From Syngnathus acus (lineage: Eukaryota; Chordata; Actinopteri; Syngnathiformes; Syngnathidae), in assembly GCF_901709675.1 (NCBI RefSeq), contig NC_051090.1, positions 3,560,342-3,624,341 on the forward strand: 64,000 nt of DNA. The letters run 5' to 3'. Positions 1-11,421 of this stretch are shown here, one piece after another (the first letter of the stretch is position 1; each line of letters starts with the position of its first letter). Made by a program: the position numbers and the translations under genes. Below the pieces are notes generated by a model. The model made no database searches, was not told where the DNA came from, and worked only from the letters and a program-made list of their open reading frames with translations.

Positions 1-1571
1 ATAAGGGCAGTTTGGATTAAAGGGGAAGCTGCCGATCTTCCTCCATCCATCATCTTTTTACAGCGAGGGAATGGTGGGGCATTTTACCCTTTGTCGTTTT
101 ACACACACACACACACGCACACACACTAGCCAATAACATTTTGTCGCATAGATGTAAGATAATGTTTTAAAAAGTCCTCTAGAGGAACCTCGACGTGAAC
201 ACACACAGACACACACAAGCACTTGCTTGGCGGGGGGGGAGGGCGTCTTGATGGGGGGGCGGGGTCTTAAGTCTGCACTTTATTTGTTCACTACGCGCTT
301 CCTCTAGAGCCTCGTCGCCTTTTTGTGTGCTTTCTCTGCTCATTTTAACACTACTACTCAGTACTAAGCACACAACACGCTTTTATTTTATTTTTTTTAA
401 TATGTGCGCTCTTTTTTTGTTCTTTTACGCTCTCCATCACCTCTTTGGGCTCGGGTGCGAGCCTTATGCAAGAAACAGAATATTTGTAAATGCCAATGCC
501 TCACACTTGCACGCACACACAGGCCAACATCAAAACCACACGCTAACGTTACCTCTGCCATGCTTTTATTTGCATTTTTGTGTCTTTGGTGCCATCTACA
601 ATATACACACGCTCATACACGCTGTTACCTCGGCCAAGCTTTTATTTGCCTTTTTGTCCGGTGCAGTCTTGAATGGATACGCACGCTCACACACACACAA
701 ACACACACACACACACACACAGAAAGACTTGTAGCTTTGACTCAATAACGCACATACACATGTGTAGCCCAGTTATCGGGAGTTCCGAAGTGCCTTAATC
801 TCCCGATAACTCCAACTGTCACCCCCCTCCCTCCCCTGCCGCACAATGGCGTTGTGTGTGCTGGGGAAGGCTTCAGCAGATCAATGTTTACACGGCGAGG
901 ACTTAGGAAGCAATTTCAATGGTCATGTGATCACAACCCCCCCTCACCCACCCGCCACTCACCCAACTACCCTAATGTGAGGCTTGTGTGTGACAAAAAC
1001 AGTCCCCTCGTTTGTGTTCAAAGGAAGCAGAAAAAAATAAAATACTTGACTCAATCTTTACTTTTAATGACGAGGAAAACCTGGGTTATGATGGAGGGGG
1101 GTGGAGGGGGGTGGCAACCATAATACAAGTGGATTTTACCATCAGGTTCTTTTGGACAATTCACAATCTGCCATCACGTTCTTGTGTATGTGTGTGTGTG
1201 TTTGTAACGCATGTTAAAACACTCAAGTTTTAATTTGTACGACAAGAGTTTGATTGGGGGGGAGGGAGGGAGGGGGGGGGGGGGGTTATTTGATATAAAA
1301 TAAACTGGAATGCACAAGCTATGTGTAAACATCTGTTGTTTTTAATTTGCAGTTTTGTTCTCTAGAGTGCCGATGACGTCAGAGCAGATGTAGCGCGGGG
1401 CAGCTGGTGTGCCTCTTTAAGGGTGTGTGGACGCAGGAGGTGGCTGCCTCTGCGTGCCTTCCATCAAAATAAAATGACACGAATGACAAGTTGATCAACG
1501 TGTTCAATTGTTACTCCAATACTATATGTATAGTAAGAAATACTGCATATGTGAATAATGTGTATGTGTAC
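1..1571. other. Intergenic/intronic left edge, downstream of bsnd exon 2
   Basis: I see no convincing exon here. The stretch holds several CA/GT microsatellites (about 101-126, 688-720 and 1188-1201), a G-rich run near 1256-1286 and a hairpin at 771-811. The remaining 3' exons of bsnd (minus strand) should lie here or left of the window. I found no acceptor plus open frame that continues phase 2 from exon 2 convincingly. Open frames in 179-1233 are driven by CA-rich sequence or lack family resemblance. Confidence 0.5.
771..811. repeat. 12-bp perfect hairpin
   Basis: AGTTATCGGGAG (771-782) and CTCCCGATAACT (800-811) are perfect inverted repeats separated by 17 nt. The origin is unknown. It could be the end of a small non-autonomous DNA element. 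Confidence 0.6.
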
Positions 1572-1874
1572 CTCTCATGTTGATTAGGACGTGCTACTTC
1601 CTCCAGGTTCTCGTTCCACATCCCGGGAGCGAGAACAATCTAATAATACACACATCAGTGTCAACAATAACAGACTTCCATGTGCAAGGAAACCAACCTT
1701 AGGGTAACACTGGCACAGGCTCCACGTGGTCCCGACCAGAACCATGGCACCGCCCAGGGCACACATGGTGGCGTAGACGTGAGGCCTCTCCCTGGTCATG
1801 ATGAAGAGGCCCAAAGCCACCACGCACCAGCCAGCAACTATCAGCCCGTAGCGGTACGGCTTCCCTTCCACCAT
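1572..1874 (-). CDS. bsnd: Barttin (ClC-K chloride channel beta subunit), first two coding exons
   Basis: Barttin is the accessory subunit that carries ClC-K chloride channels to the basolateral membrane of ion-transporting epithelia. Exon 1 is 1874-1698 (59 codons) and exon 2 is 1639-1572 (68 nt, phase 2 at its end). Two membrane helices lie at about residues 9-26 and 35-53. Residues R8 and G10 (sites of human Bartter type IV mutations) and the palmitoylated cysteines C54 and C56 in CQCYPK sit at the same numbering as I recall for human barttin. The intron between the exons would be only 58 nt (GTTGGT...TTATTAG). Splicing it out gives YPKIVLAPG, which resembles the human continuation; reading through gives a short unrelated tail. 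The long cytoplasmic C-terminus is missing, because later exons were not found. The gene lies in tandem with two related minus-strand genes upstream. Confidence 0.85.
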
Positions 1875-2747
1875 GACACTCAAGCTTGAAGGTGAGGTGG
1901 TGTGTATGTGTGTGTGTGTGTGAGAGAGGAGAAAGAGGAAGGCGGTCAAGGTTCCACTCTGCTGCCTATTAAAGCCCAAAGACAAGCGAGGCCGGGAGCG
2001 TTGGGTTGTGATAGGTCACCTTGGGCCCAGTCTTACAACACGTGTGGATTTTCCATTAGTTCTTTTTTTGACTTTTTTTTTTTTTTTAAATTGAGTTAGT
2101 TTTTAGAGCAGGTTTGCTGTTAGTGTGCTTTTTAGATCAGTGTGGTTTGGCGCCTTAGGTTAAAATCTAGCGTGACCCGTGGTCCGCTTTAAAAACAGTC
2201 AAATGAATTAAAAAAATATCACCCACAAAATTTTTATATAACAAAAGTGTGTCAAAATTGTCACCAAAACAATACATCAACAAACTGAGTAGTCAATCAA
2301 GGAATCTGCAGATACCATGCAAAGCTGCCCCCTAGTGGCCGTCAGTAGCGTGGCGAATAACAGTCGAGCGATCTGATTGGACGCTGTCTCAAATTATTTT
2401 TCATGGCACAGAGGCCAGATTTCACCAGAGTGATACACAGATAAATACCTCATCTCCAATAAAATCCATGCTTCTGTGGGAAAAGGAAAATGTGAATCAT
2501 TTTGGATTTTTGTTTTGTTTTGAATGATGCTCTAACTGTGTGAAAAGCGGTTTCAGATTAAGGCACTTAGTGTTTAGGGAATGCTTTGTTAAAACAGGAA
2601 GTGCTGTGCAGCCACAGTAGTTGGTCAAGTAAATTCAAGCAAGCCAATCAAGTTTAGGAAAGTCCTTGGTTCCCCTTATAAAGGCACCGCAGCCAAGCAG
2701 CTTGTTAGCGACCATTTTGTCCCCAAACAGTCATTATAGTTGCGACG
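1875..2747. other. Intergenic: bsnd 5' flank and tmem61-like 3' flank
   Basis: There is no coding sequence. The stretch holds a GT run (1902-1921), poly-T (2062-2088), a CTCF-type motif (2325-2338) and presumably the promoter of bsnd and the 3' UTR of the next gene on the minus strand. I could not place a poly(A) signal with confidence. Confidence 0.5.
2325..2338 (-). promoter_or_regulatory. CTCF-type core motif
   Basis: Read on the minus strand, the 14 bases are CCACTAGGGGGCAG. They match the CTCF core consensus as I recall it (CCASYAGRKGGCRS) at every position. A full match is expected by chance only about 0.03 times in a window of this size. Occupancy cannot be judged from sequence. Confidence 0.5.
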
Positions 2748-4290
2748 TTAGAGCTGCTCGTCGCCGCCATGCTCTTGGATCTTCATCACTGTGTCGTAGG
2801 ACGGTGGAGGTTCCATGGTCCAGGGGGGCGGGGTACACGGGAGCGCTGGTTCCGGGGATGGTTCCAGGGTCGGTCCAGGGTCCAGCCCACCGCTGACAGA
2901 GTCTGTTGACATCTCACGTCGGATTCGGTCCAACCTCCTGAAGAGGGAGATATGACAGATAATTCATGGAAATGCTTTCAATCTTTTCAATCTAGTCCTC
3001 ACATAACATGGCTGGGAAGTCATAAAGTCTGCTTATAAAACATTTTCAATTTTCCAAACAATACTCGAAGTGGTTAAACGCTGTAGTTGTGTGAACAGTT
3101 TAACACAGAGCAGAGCACATCTTGTTTAAAGTGTTTGACCGCAGACGTCATTGGAGAGTGTCAAGCTTCATGCATGACGTTTGTCGATAATCAAGCCGTA
3201 AAACTGCCACCTTTTTATTCTCACTGAAGCCCCAAAGCACGTCACTTGCATGACAAACTCCAAACTAACCCTGCATAATGACAATTACAACATAAATACG
3301 ACGATGCGCAAATACTTTTCCTCAAATAATCGATTTGTCGCTGAAAGATTCCATTCCTCACTCAATGGCTCGTGTCAACAAATAAACACTTCAGGAATTC
3401 CGATCCAATACAAAAGTGTTGTATTTTTAATGGGAACCTCACCTGAAATAAATGCCTTCTCAGGAATTCAGTTCTCGATAGGAAAGCAGGGTAAATAATG
3501 GATGAGGTCTGTTTAGTGTTTGCTTACAGGAGCTTTGTCAGAGCTATTTGTGCTTGAGAGCGCCCTTTAAAATATTATTAGATGACTGATGCCTTGGCAG
3601 CGCGCGCACATACACTCATGCACACGCACTCACTGAATGCAGGGACACCAGGTCAATGTAATCAATGAGTATTACTATCGCTGTAAATGCAACTGTAAAT
3701 TTATATGACAGTATTTGTTCTTTTTAAATCTACATTTTCCCTCTAAATGGTAAATAACAGACTGCAGCTTTTGTGCAAAACATACTAATGGGTAGCATCT
3801 ATATGGGCAATTTTAAAATTGGTGGCGCAACACATGTCGACCAATAATCAGACGTATTCTTTATCATTTACGAAAAATGATTTGGAGAATTAGTTTTCAT
3901 TTATTTTGCTAAATTTGCTGATAATTATATGAAGTATAAATTTTGGCTGCTCTAGCCTCCCAGAGGAGAAATCTGTCTTTTGGCACCCGTAATTAAGTGT
4001 GACGTCATGCTTAATGATTCGTCTTTCTACCTTTGGATGGCCAGCGACTGTTGCGGGCTGAAGCGAGTGCCCGTCCGCGGGTGCAGCAAGAAGTGTCCAG
4101 GCACCGCCGCCTGCAGGTTCTTCATGGCCATGCACAGTACACTCACCAGCAGGCTCGCGCCCCCAATGCCCAGGAAGAACCCCAAGACGGGCGCCGAAAA
4201 ACTAGGCATAGGCGCGCACACGGCTACCAACACGCCGGCCACCATCAGCAGCACGCCCAGGAGGAGCAGAGCGCACTGGGACAGCCGCAT
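2748..4290 (-). CDS. TMEM61-like two-helix membrane protein with PPxY motif (149 aa)
   Basis: The function is not established. Two coding exons: 4290-4031 (86 codons plus 2 nt) and 2937-2748 (63 residues completed, stop TAA). The junction AG|G is in phase, with donor GTAGAAAG and acceptor CCTCTTCAG. Two membrane helices lie at about residues 5-26 and 34-57. The second exon is proline-rich and ends with PPPW-x3-PPPSYDTV. This PY motif is the kind bound by WW domains of Nedd4-type ubiquitin ligases. Human TMEM61, as I recall it, has a similar PPPSYES near its C-terminus and lies between BSND and DHCR24, as here. The ATG at 4290 begins directly before the first helix. The frame stays open upstream to 4632, but that part is GC-rich leader without family resemblance. 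Which of the two TMEM61-like copies is the orthologue is uncertain. Confidence 0.8.
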
Positions 4291-6055
4291 CGCCGCCGTC
4301 CCGCTCCTCCTCGCCTTCCTTCGGGAGTCCTCAGCCAGCCTGCTGCGAAGACGCGTGTGCTTGTTCAGGCATCTTGTCGAGGTAAAAACACTTCCATGCA
4401 GCCTCCTCCTGCTGATGCTTAGGGGGTGAAGCTCCCGGGCGTTGCCGCGTGGAGAGCAAGCATATCCGGGTTTGCGGCGGAGGAGAGACGCGGTAACCGG
4501 GGAACTCTGCTCTGCTTTGTGGTTGCAGCAGAGAGGAAGTGTGTGCGTGTGTAGGAGGGGGGTACACGAGGAGGGGTTTTCTGTGGCGAGATTCGGTTGG
4601 GCTGGACAGATCCATGCGCGTTTGGTGCACATTTTGGACTGACGTAAACAATGTTAGCAGATAGAAACTCAAAAAGTCGAGAATGCAGTTTCTGGAGAAA
4701 TCGCACACGAAGGCTAAATGGATTCATTTGGGATGATACTGACTGAAAGAACGATATATAGCAAGCTTGAATGAGGTATAAATACATTTAAAAAGTAATG
4801 GCACGGAGAGAAATATTAAGCATTTTTTCTCTCGTATCCAGATGTTGAAGCAAATACTTGCAGTACTGGGCAGCAACCAGGCGAGGGCGCAATTGCGACA
4901 GGCCCGAATCGTCGGCTGACACAAATCCTCGAGAGAAAACTTTGGAGCGTGACTTTTTTTTAGGAAAACCAAGAACAAACGTGTAAATACATCTTGCAGG
5001 AATATCATTTGAACGTTCTGAAATAGGAATTTAATAGTCTAGTTTTGTTCAAATAAAAATAGTAGTATACAGTAATAGTCTTGTATTTTAACTAGAAGTG
5101 TAAAAATAAGACAACCAACAGTCTGCACAGTCCAGTTATGCACTTTTTTATTCAGTTGATATGAATACATTCACACACACTGTTGAAAATCTGTTGCATG
5201 ATGAACCCTTAAAAACATGCATATGGAGGGATCGTTATGTCAAAAAAAAAAGAAATGCATCATCTATATTCAAAGTCTCACCAAAATCCTGAAATCTGAT
5301 GGTCATTCTTAATGATTTTTAAAATGTTTAAATAAATAGACATATATGACTACAAACAAATACCCCAAAGATTTTTAAATAAAATATATAGTGTGTGACA
5401 CTATCATGAACAGGAGCTGTTTTTCTTCAACTGGACCTGAGTGCGCCACCCTCGTATTTTATGAACAGCTCCAAAAAGCAGTCAGTCTTAGCCCAAAACC
5501 TTTAGCGAGAAAGCAAAATAAAGGCAGGAAAATCCTACTAAAGCAGCCAAAGTGTATCTGGGGTCAATCTGAGGCACTTTTAATGGTGGCAGGTGTGTGC
5601 TGACTCCCATTTAAAAATGAGTTTCAATGTGATTGTTTTTTTTCTGAGCGCAGCCGCATCCTAGCTAAGAGGGTGTGCACACATTTGCAACCCCATTAGT
5701 TCAATCATTTCTTTTCATTCCTCTTTTTTTTGAAAATATATGAACAATTTCAATTGAGTCGTACTGTATTGAGTTACATTATTTGTCGGAAATGTTTTGA
5801 ATTTGGTCTATTTTCTCATTTCTGGCATGTTTGTCAACCTTTTTTTACATTCACTCTATGTCTCCAAAAACGTGCATATTATGTTAATTGAAGACTCTTG
5901 AATTGTGCATAGGTGTGAGTGTTTATTCCCAGGTATTGCCTGGCAAGCTGTCCAAGGTGTACCCCACCCGCCTCCACCCAAAGTCGTCCGGGCTCGGCTC
6001 CATCTCACTCGTGACATCACCCTACTGAAGATAAGCGTGATGTTGGATGTGACTT
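4291..6055. other. Intergenic between the two TMEM61-like genes
   Basis: The GC-rich stretch next to 4290-4640 is probably the promoter/5' UTR of the minus-strand gene at 2748-4290. The rest is AT-rich and non-coding. On the minus strand an AATAAA (5927-5922) lies about 130 nt after the stop codon at 6056 and is the likely poly(A) signal of the next gene upstream. I see nothing else recognisable. Confidence 0.5.
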
Positions 6056-7096
6056 TTAAACCTCAAAGCTAATCTCTCTGGAGCGTCCGAACAGTGGCTC
6101 GGCGGCTAGGTGCGTGTCAGAGTAGGCGCGACGCAGGTGCGTGGAGCTGCACGTGGTTTTGATGGCCACCTCGTAGGGAGGCGGAGGTCCCAGCCAGGGG
6201 GGAGGATGCGGCGACGGGCTGAAGCCACCGTGATCCATGGGGGGGTAGTCAAAGTCCTCGCTGCGAGTGCCTTGTCGTTGGCAATCCAGTGTCCTGCTCG
6301 GGAACACAACAAATGCTTCATTATCTTCTTTAAGGGCCTCGTCATTATGAGGTTCGGATCTCGGTACAAAGTGATTGGAAATAAATATTTAAAAAATGCT
6401 GTTTTAAAGTTATTTTACTGGTGCTTTAAAGAGCCTTGATGTACTGTAAGTACGTTTCCTTTTTTCACCTCCATTATGATTGGATACCATAAAGAAGGGC
6501 TGTGTTGCCCCTACCAACATGGCCGCCAAATAGGCAGCTGTGTCACCCAGAACTAGTCTACTTTGTACCCGTGACGCAACCCGGAAAGTTAATAACAGCA
6601 GACAAATCTTGGACAGACAAACTTATACAATTACTGTTCATTTTTCTATTTTCATATGTATAAAATGCTGGATATAATACGACGTTTGAATTTGACACTT
6701 GTGGATTAGCCTAAAGAAACGACCTTTTTTTTTTTTTAGTCCTTCAGTGTGCGAGGAAATTAAAAATGACGAAACTCACCCTGGCATAAAGACCGATTGG
6801 GACTCCGGGAAGCGAGTGGCGTCGTGCGCAAAGAGGGCATGGCTGCTGTAACCAGCGTACTCATTGTAAGGGTAGTGAGGGCAGTCGGGGTCGAACTCCT
6901 GCTGGTCGTAGTTGGAGGTGCCCTTGCTGTTCATGGCCCAGAAGAGCCCCAAGATGAGCATGACCACCCCCAGCACCACACAGCACAGGGAGAAGGGCTG
7001 TAGGCGGCTCTGCGACGACGCCAGGAAGGCGGTGGAGCCGCCCGTCACGATGAGGAAGGCACCGATGAAAATGGCTCCATGGTGCAGGGACGGCAT
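6056..7096 (-). CDS. TMEM61-like two-helix membrane protein with PPxY motif (184 aa)
   Basis: Second member of the TMEM61-like pair. Exon 1 is 7096-6780 (105 codons plus 2 nt) and exon 2 is 6293-6056 (stop TAA). Donor GTGAGT and acceptor CCCGAGCAG give an in-phase GG|G glycine. The true start is the ATG at 7096 (MPSLHHGAIF); the frame upstream begins only with a TTG. Helices lie at about residues 8-26 and 36-55. A tyrosine-rich stretch (about 63-83: NYDQQEF, HYPYNEYAGY) follows, then PPPWLGPPPPYEVAIK, with a PY motif for WW-domain partners. Its exon structure (one phase-2 intron after the helices) and PPPW...PPPxY signature equal those of the gene at 2748-4290, which supports tandem duplication. 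Function unknown. Membrane location and ubiquitin-ligase interaction are inferences from motif and family. Confidence 0.8.
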
Positions 7097-8242
7097 GGTC
7101 TCCACTGCGAGGTCGGCGCCGAGGCCCAACGGATAGCGTCACTCGGATCCGGACGGGATGGAGAGCCCCATGCGCTCGGAAGGTGATCAGACATTCACGT
7201 ATTCCTTCAAATAATCCAGAAAAACTCACTTTTTCATCCCCGGGAGTGGAAAGTGCTGAAAGAAGTGAGGCTCCAGCTTTGGGTGAAGGGGCTGGAAGTA
7301 ATCTTTTTGAGGTGAAATGAAGGACTTGTTTGCAGAGCAGGCTGATGTGGACAAGCTGCGCGTTTGTCATCACAGCAGATGGACGAGAAGACTGAAGAGC
7401 CCATTAAGAAATCTTTACTGGCGCCCCACCCTCCTCTGTCTAATGTGTCTGAAGCCTACCACTTTAGTGTGTGTGCATGTGTGTGTCTGTGTGTATGTGT
7501 GTGTGTGTCCAGGAAAATGATGACATGGAAACAGGGTTTATGCATGTGACATCAATTACAGAAATAAGAGCATGTGTGGTAACAATTCCAATGATGATGG
7601 CCCATTAGGAATACACAAACAAAACCTCTTGTGAAAAACAATGGTGAGATATGGGAATAAGATTTCTGAAGATTTACACTCAATAATGTCACACAAATGG
7701 AAATATTGTTCCAATGTCCAGGCGTCCAAGCTATTTCTCACACTCAGGGGATTTGTTATATAAATAAATACTTTATTATAGTATTAAAATGATGTATAGA
7801 AATAACACCCTTAAATCATTTTGTTTAACATAAAATGTACGTTTAGTACGCACATTACTTTTATTTATTTTTTAATAAACATGATTTTGGCACACTGTCG
7901 CTTTGCGGGTGGGATGGTGTGACCAATTTCCTGCACTGCGATTGGTCGAGCGTGCCAAAGAAATATGTGCCACTCTTCCACGCTCGACCAATCGCAGCGA
8001 GGTATTTACGTTCATCCCGCCTTTACGGGGTAATAACCCAATGGGTGTCTTCGGGTAGGCGTGGCTTAAAATCCAGCGAGCACCATTCTCCTATCACTGG
8101 TGTAGGGTGACCGGCGCTGGCATTTGGCACTTTAACAAACCAATCTCCGTGGAAAGTATGATAAGTTTTGTGTGATAAGATTAACTTTGTGTGTCAAAGA
8201 GCGTTTTTACGGTACGACTGGGCTTCCACATGAGCATACAAG
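7097..8242. other. Head-to-head intergenic region, TMEM61-like / dhcr24
   Basis: The two genes start 1.15 kb apart in divergent directions. The stretch holds a GT microsatellite (about 7468-7508), an AT-rich middle and, in the last 350 bp, several CCAAT boxes: 7923-7927, 7941-7945 inverted, 7988-7992, a CCAATGGG near 8038 and one near 8139. This proximal part is the probable dhcr24 promoter. No further coding exon is visible. Confidence 0.55.
7936..7997. promoter_or_regulatory. Perfect 19-bp inverted repeat with paired CCAAT boxes, dhcr24 promoter
   Basis: CTGCGATTGGTCGAGCGTG (7936-7954) and its exact reverse complement (7979-7997) flank a 24-nt spacer, about 250-305 bp before the dhcr24 ATG. 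Each arm has a CCAAT box, the NF-Y site. NF-Y is a known partner of SREBP-2 at sterol-synthesis promoters. A nearby GTCACACCAT (minus strand, about 7913-7922) is only a weak SRE-1 likeness. The regulatory role is inferred. Confidence 0.55.
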
Positions 8243-11200
8243 ATGGAGTCGCTGCTCTACCTCGGTTTTACGGCGCTTCTTTTGCTCCTCCTGTGGGTCC
8301 AAGTGAAAGGTGTCGACTACGTGATAGTTCACCAGCGGTGGATATTCGTGTGCTTGTTTCTGCTGCCTCTGTCTGTCGTTTTCGACGTGTACTTTTATGT
8401 GCGAGCATGGCTCATCTTCAAGATGTGCTCGGCGCCCAAACTGCACGAACAGCGCGTGCGTGACATCCAGAGACAGGTGAGCAAACCTGGCGCATGCGCA
8501 GAGGCTAAGACTTGGTCCAAGGTGTATCTGCTGTGTCTTTGTGTTCAGCCAAAACAAAGTCTAATATAAAATTAGTGATCGGGTTGGCATCTTGGTTTGA
8601 TGTCACAATGAGCCTTGGTGAAGAAAGGTGAAAAAAACAAGTTGGCATTCTCAACTGATGATCAAGTGTAAAAGTAAGATAACCAACCCTCAGCTACTCT
8701 GACCCGTTTTCAGGTGCGCGAGTGGAGGACGGAAGGTAGCAAGGGCTTCATGTGCACCGGCCGACCCGGCTGGCTCACAGTGTCCCTACGGGTGGGCAAG
8801 TACAAGAAGACCCACAGGAACATCACCATCAATATGATGGACATCCTGGAGGTGGACACCCAAAAGCAGGTGGGAGGAAGACTCAGCCATATTGCAAACT
8901 CTTGTCTCCTAGGATTTTTGGGGGCCATTCCCTGATTTTGAAGTTGGTCTTTTTGTTCAGGTGGTGCGAGTGGAGCCCTTGGCCAACATGGGTCAGGTGA
9001 CGGCACTCCTCACCTCCATTGGTTGGACTCTACCTGTGCTCCCTGAACTGGATGACCTCACCGTGGGTACGTCGCATTCATGTCTCTCAGAGTAGGAGGA
9101 GCTATGATGGCTGAAGGGGACTTTGGTCCCCCATCCATCACTGCTTCCTGTTTGGCCTCGTTCCTAATAATATTAGAGGAACGACGCTGGAGCTGCGCAG
9201 ATAAAAAAAAAAAAAAAAAACACGGCGGAAATGGCCCCAAAGCTGGAGGCGCCCGGGGATCGTGTTTCATAATGGATTTCCTGATGCCATAAACTGCACA
9301 TCAACGCGGCCTAATGTTTTCCCATCAGGCGCATTCGTTTACCCTGACGTCCGTGCGCAGCTCCACGGCGAGCGGCATCTGTTGTTGTGCTCCCAGAAAT
9401 TAAATCACACCACCTTCTCCGGCTCCCTCTCATCTGTCTCAGGTGGTTTGGTGATGGGCACCGGCATCGAGTCGTCCTCTCACATTCACGGCCTCTTCCA
9501 GCACATCTGCGTGGCCTACGAGCTGGTGCTGGCTGACGGCAGCTTTGTGCGCTGCAGTGAGGTGAGACACGGGTAGAAAAAAATACAGACTAGATTTTCT
9601 GCTTGGCAAGGTAATTTATTATTTTGAATATTCTCCTACGTTGACTGAAAAAAAAACTTTATAGTAAATTGATGAAAATTAGATATTTGATTGATTTGAT
9701 TAGCTAGCTAGCTAATTAAATAGCTATCCCCTTTTGGAAAATTCAACTCTAATATACTGTTTGACCACTAGGACGAGAACACGGACCTCTTCCACGCCGT
9801 GCCGTGGTCCTGCGGCACTCTTGGCTTCCTGGTGGCGGCTGAGATCAAAATCGTCCCCGCCAAGCCGTGGGTGAAGCTGCGCTACGAGCCGGTGCGAGGC
9901 CTCGACAACATCTGCCGTCGCTTCGCCGAGGCGTCGCGAGACAAGCGCAACACTTTTGTGGAGGGCATCCAGTACACGCTGGACTCCGCCGTCATCATGA
10001 CGGGCAGCATGAGCGAGCACGCCGAGCCCGACAAGGTAGGATTTTTATATAAAAATGAATAAATAATTATATTATATGACAAATGTTTGTGTTGTTTCCC
10101 TTCAGATCAACAGAATCGGACTGCACTTCAAACCGTGGTTCTTCAAACACGTGGAGGGCTACCTGATGGGCGGCAAAGACGGCGTGGAGTACATCCCCCT
10201 CAGACAATACTACCACAGACACACACGCAGCATCTTCTGGGAGCTCCAGGTAGCAGACCTGAACCATTTTTGAAAAATCATCTTATCACACTCAATATTG
10301 CCATTGCGATTATTTTTCAGAGACCGAAATGAGACTCCATTAGTTTGGTGCAGCCACTTAATGGCGTGTTTAATTATGCATCGTGCTGGTCTGACACGTG
10401 GCCATCTGCGGACGCCGTCTGCTCGCATTGAAAGCCATGTCACGGGATGGGCTGACTCGACGAAATCTTGAAACGATATCTGCTTCTTCTTGGCGTTGTA
10501 ATTTTCCTCTCGCTTCTTCCGTGAAATGATTTTAAAATCGCACGCAAATGATATTATGGTTGTTGACGATGTAGAATTGAACAGTTTTGGTCACACATCA
10601 GTTGTGCCTCACGGGCTGAAGTTGTCACCCCACCAGGATATCATTCCCTTCGGCAACCACCCGGCGTTCCGCTGGCTCTTTGGCTGGATGGTCCCGCCCA
10701 AGATTTCCCTGCTGAAACTCACGCAGGGAGAAACCATCCGGCGTCTGTACGAGCAGCACCACGTGGTCCAGGACATGCTGGTACCTATGAAGGACTTGCA
10801 CTCTGCCATCACATGCTTCCACCAGGACATCCAGGTAGAGAAGATATTTTGACTTTCGCCAAAATGCTGCGACAGATAGATGGACAAAAGATTTTGGATT
10901 ATCTGAGCCACCTCTCGACACGGCCCTTTGAACATTTTTTTTTTTCTGTGTTCAGGTTTACCCTCTCTGGCTCTGCCCGTTCCTCCTACCACCCGGCAGG
11001 GGCATGGTCCACCCCAAAAGTGACGAGGAGGAACTGTACGTGGACATCGGTGCCTACGGCGAGCCCAAAGTCAAACACTTTGAGGCAACGGCGTCGACGA
11101 GGCGGCTGGAGAAGTTTGTTCGAGACGTCCACGGGTACGTCGCTTAAGATTTTGTATTTCTGCTGTAAAGTTTAACCACGCAAATATTTCAAATTCCTTT

Positions 11201-11421
11201 GACGACATTTGCCTTCTAGCTTAATGACTCAGAGATGTTTTCTAAGGTTCTTGTGTTGACTTTGCAGGTTCCAGATGCTGTACGCCGACGTCTACATGGA
11301 CCGCGACGAGTTCTGGGAAATGTTTGATGGGCGGCTGTATCAGAAATTGAGAGAGGAGCTCGGCTGCAAGGACGCTTTCCCTGAAGTTTACGACAAAATT
11401 TGTAAAGCCGCCAGACACTGA
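8243..11421 (+). CDS. dhcr24: 24-dehydrocholesterol reductase (Delta24-sterol reductase), complete, 517 aa
   Basis: FAD-dependent ER membrane enzyme that reduces the C24 double bond of sterol intermediates such as desmosterol in cholesterol synthesis, with NADPH. Nine coding exons: 8243-8476, 8714-8869, 8961-9066, 9443-9561, 9772-10035, 10106-10249, 10637-10834, 10956-11134 and 11268-11421. All have GT-AG introns and the phases join without a break (1,554 nt). The protein is 517 residues against 516 in human as I recall it. An N-terminal membrane anchor lies at about residues 4-55. The FAD-binding (PCMH-type) region includes [18 protein letters not shown] and GTGIESSSH. The C-terminus ends [14 protein letters not shown], as in the family. 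Divergent promoter with the TMEM61-like gene; tail-to-tail with the HMG gene, 470 bp between stops. No sign of damage. Confidence 0.97.

Noticed and set aside
179-373. Last exon of bsnd (frame with QKGDEALEEARSEQ)
   Set aside because: A weak acceptor and an acidic stretch are suggestive, but the frame cannot be joined to exon 2 and no barttin signature is present.
1584-1697. Read-through 3' end of bsnd exon 1 (ending GGSSTS)
   Set aside because: The tail resembles no barttin, while removing a 58-nt intron restores a family-like continuation.
4291-4632. N-terminal extension of the TMEM61-like gene at 2748-4290
   Set aside because: GC-rich leader with no likeness to the family; the ATG at 4290 sits directly before the first helix as in the neighbouring paralogue.
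7097-7129. Start of the second TMEM61-like gene at 7129
   Set aside because: That codon is TTG; the first ATG in frame is at 7096.
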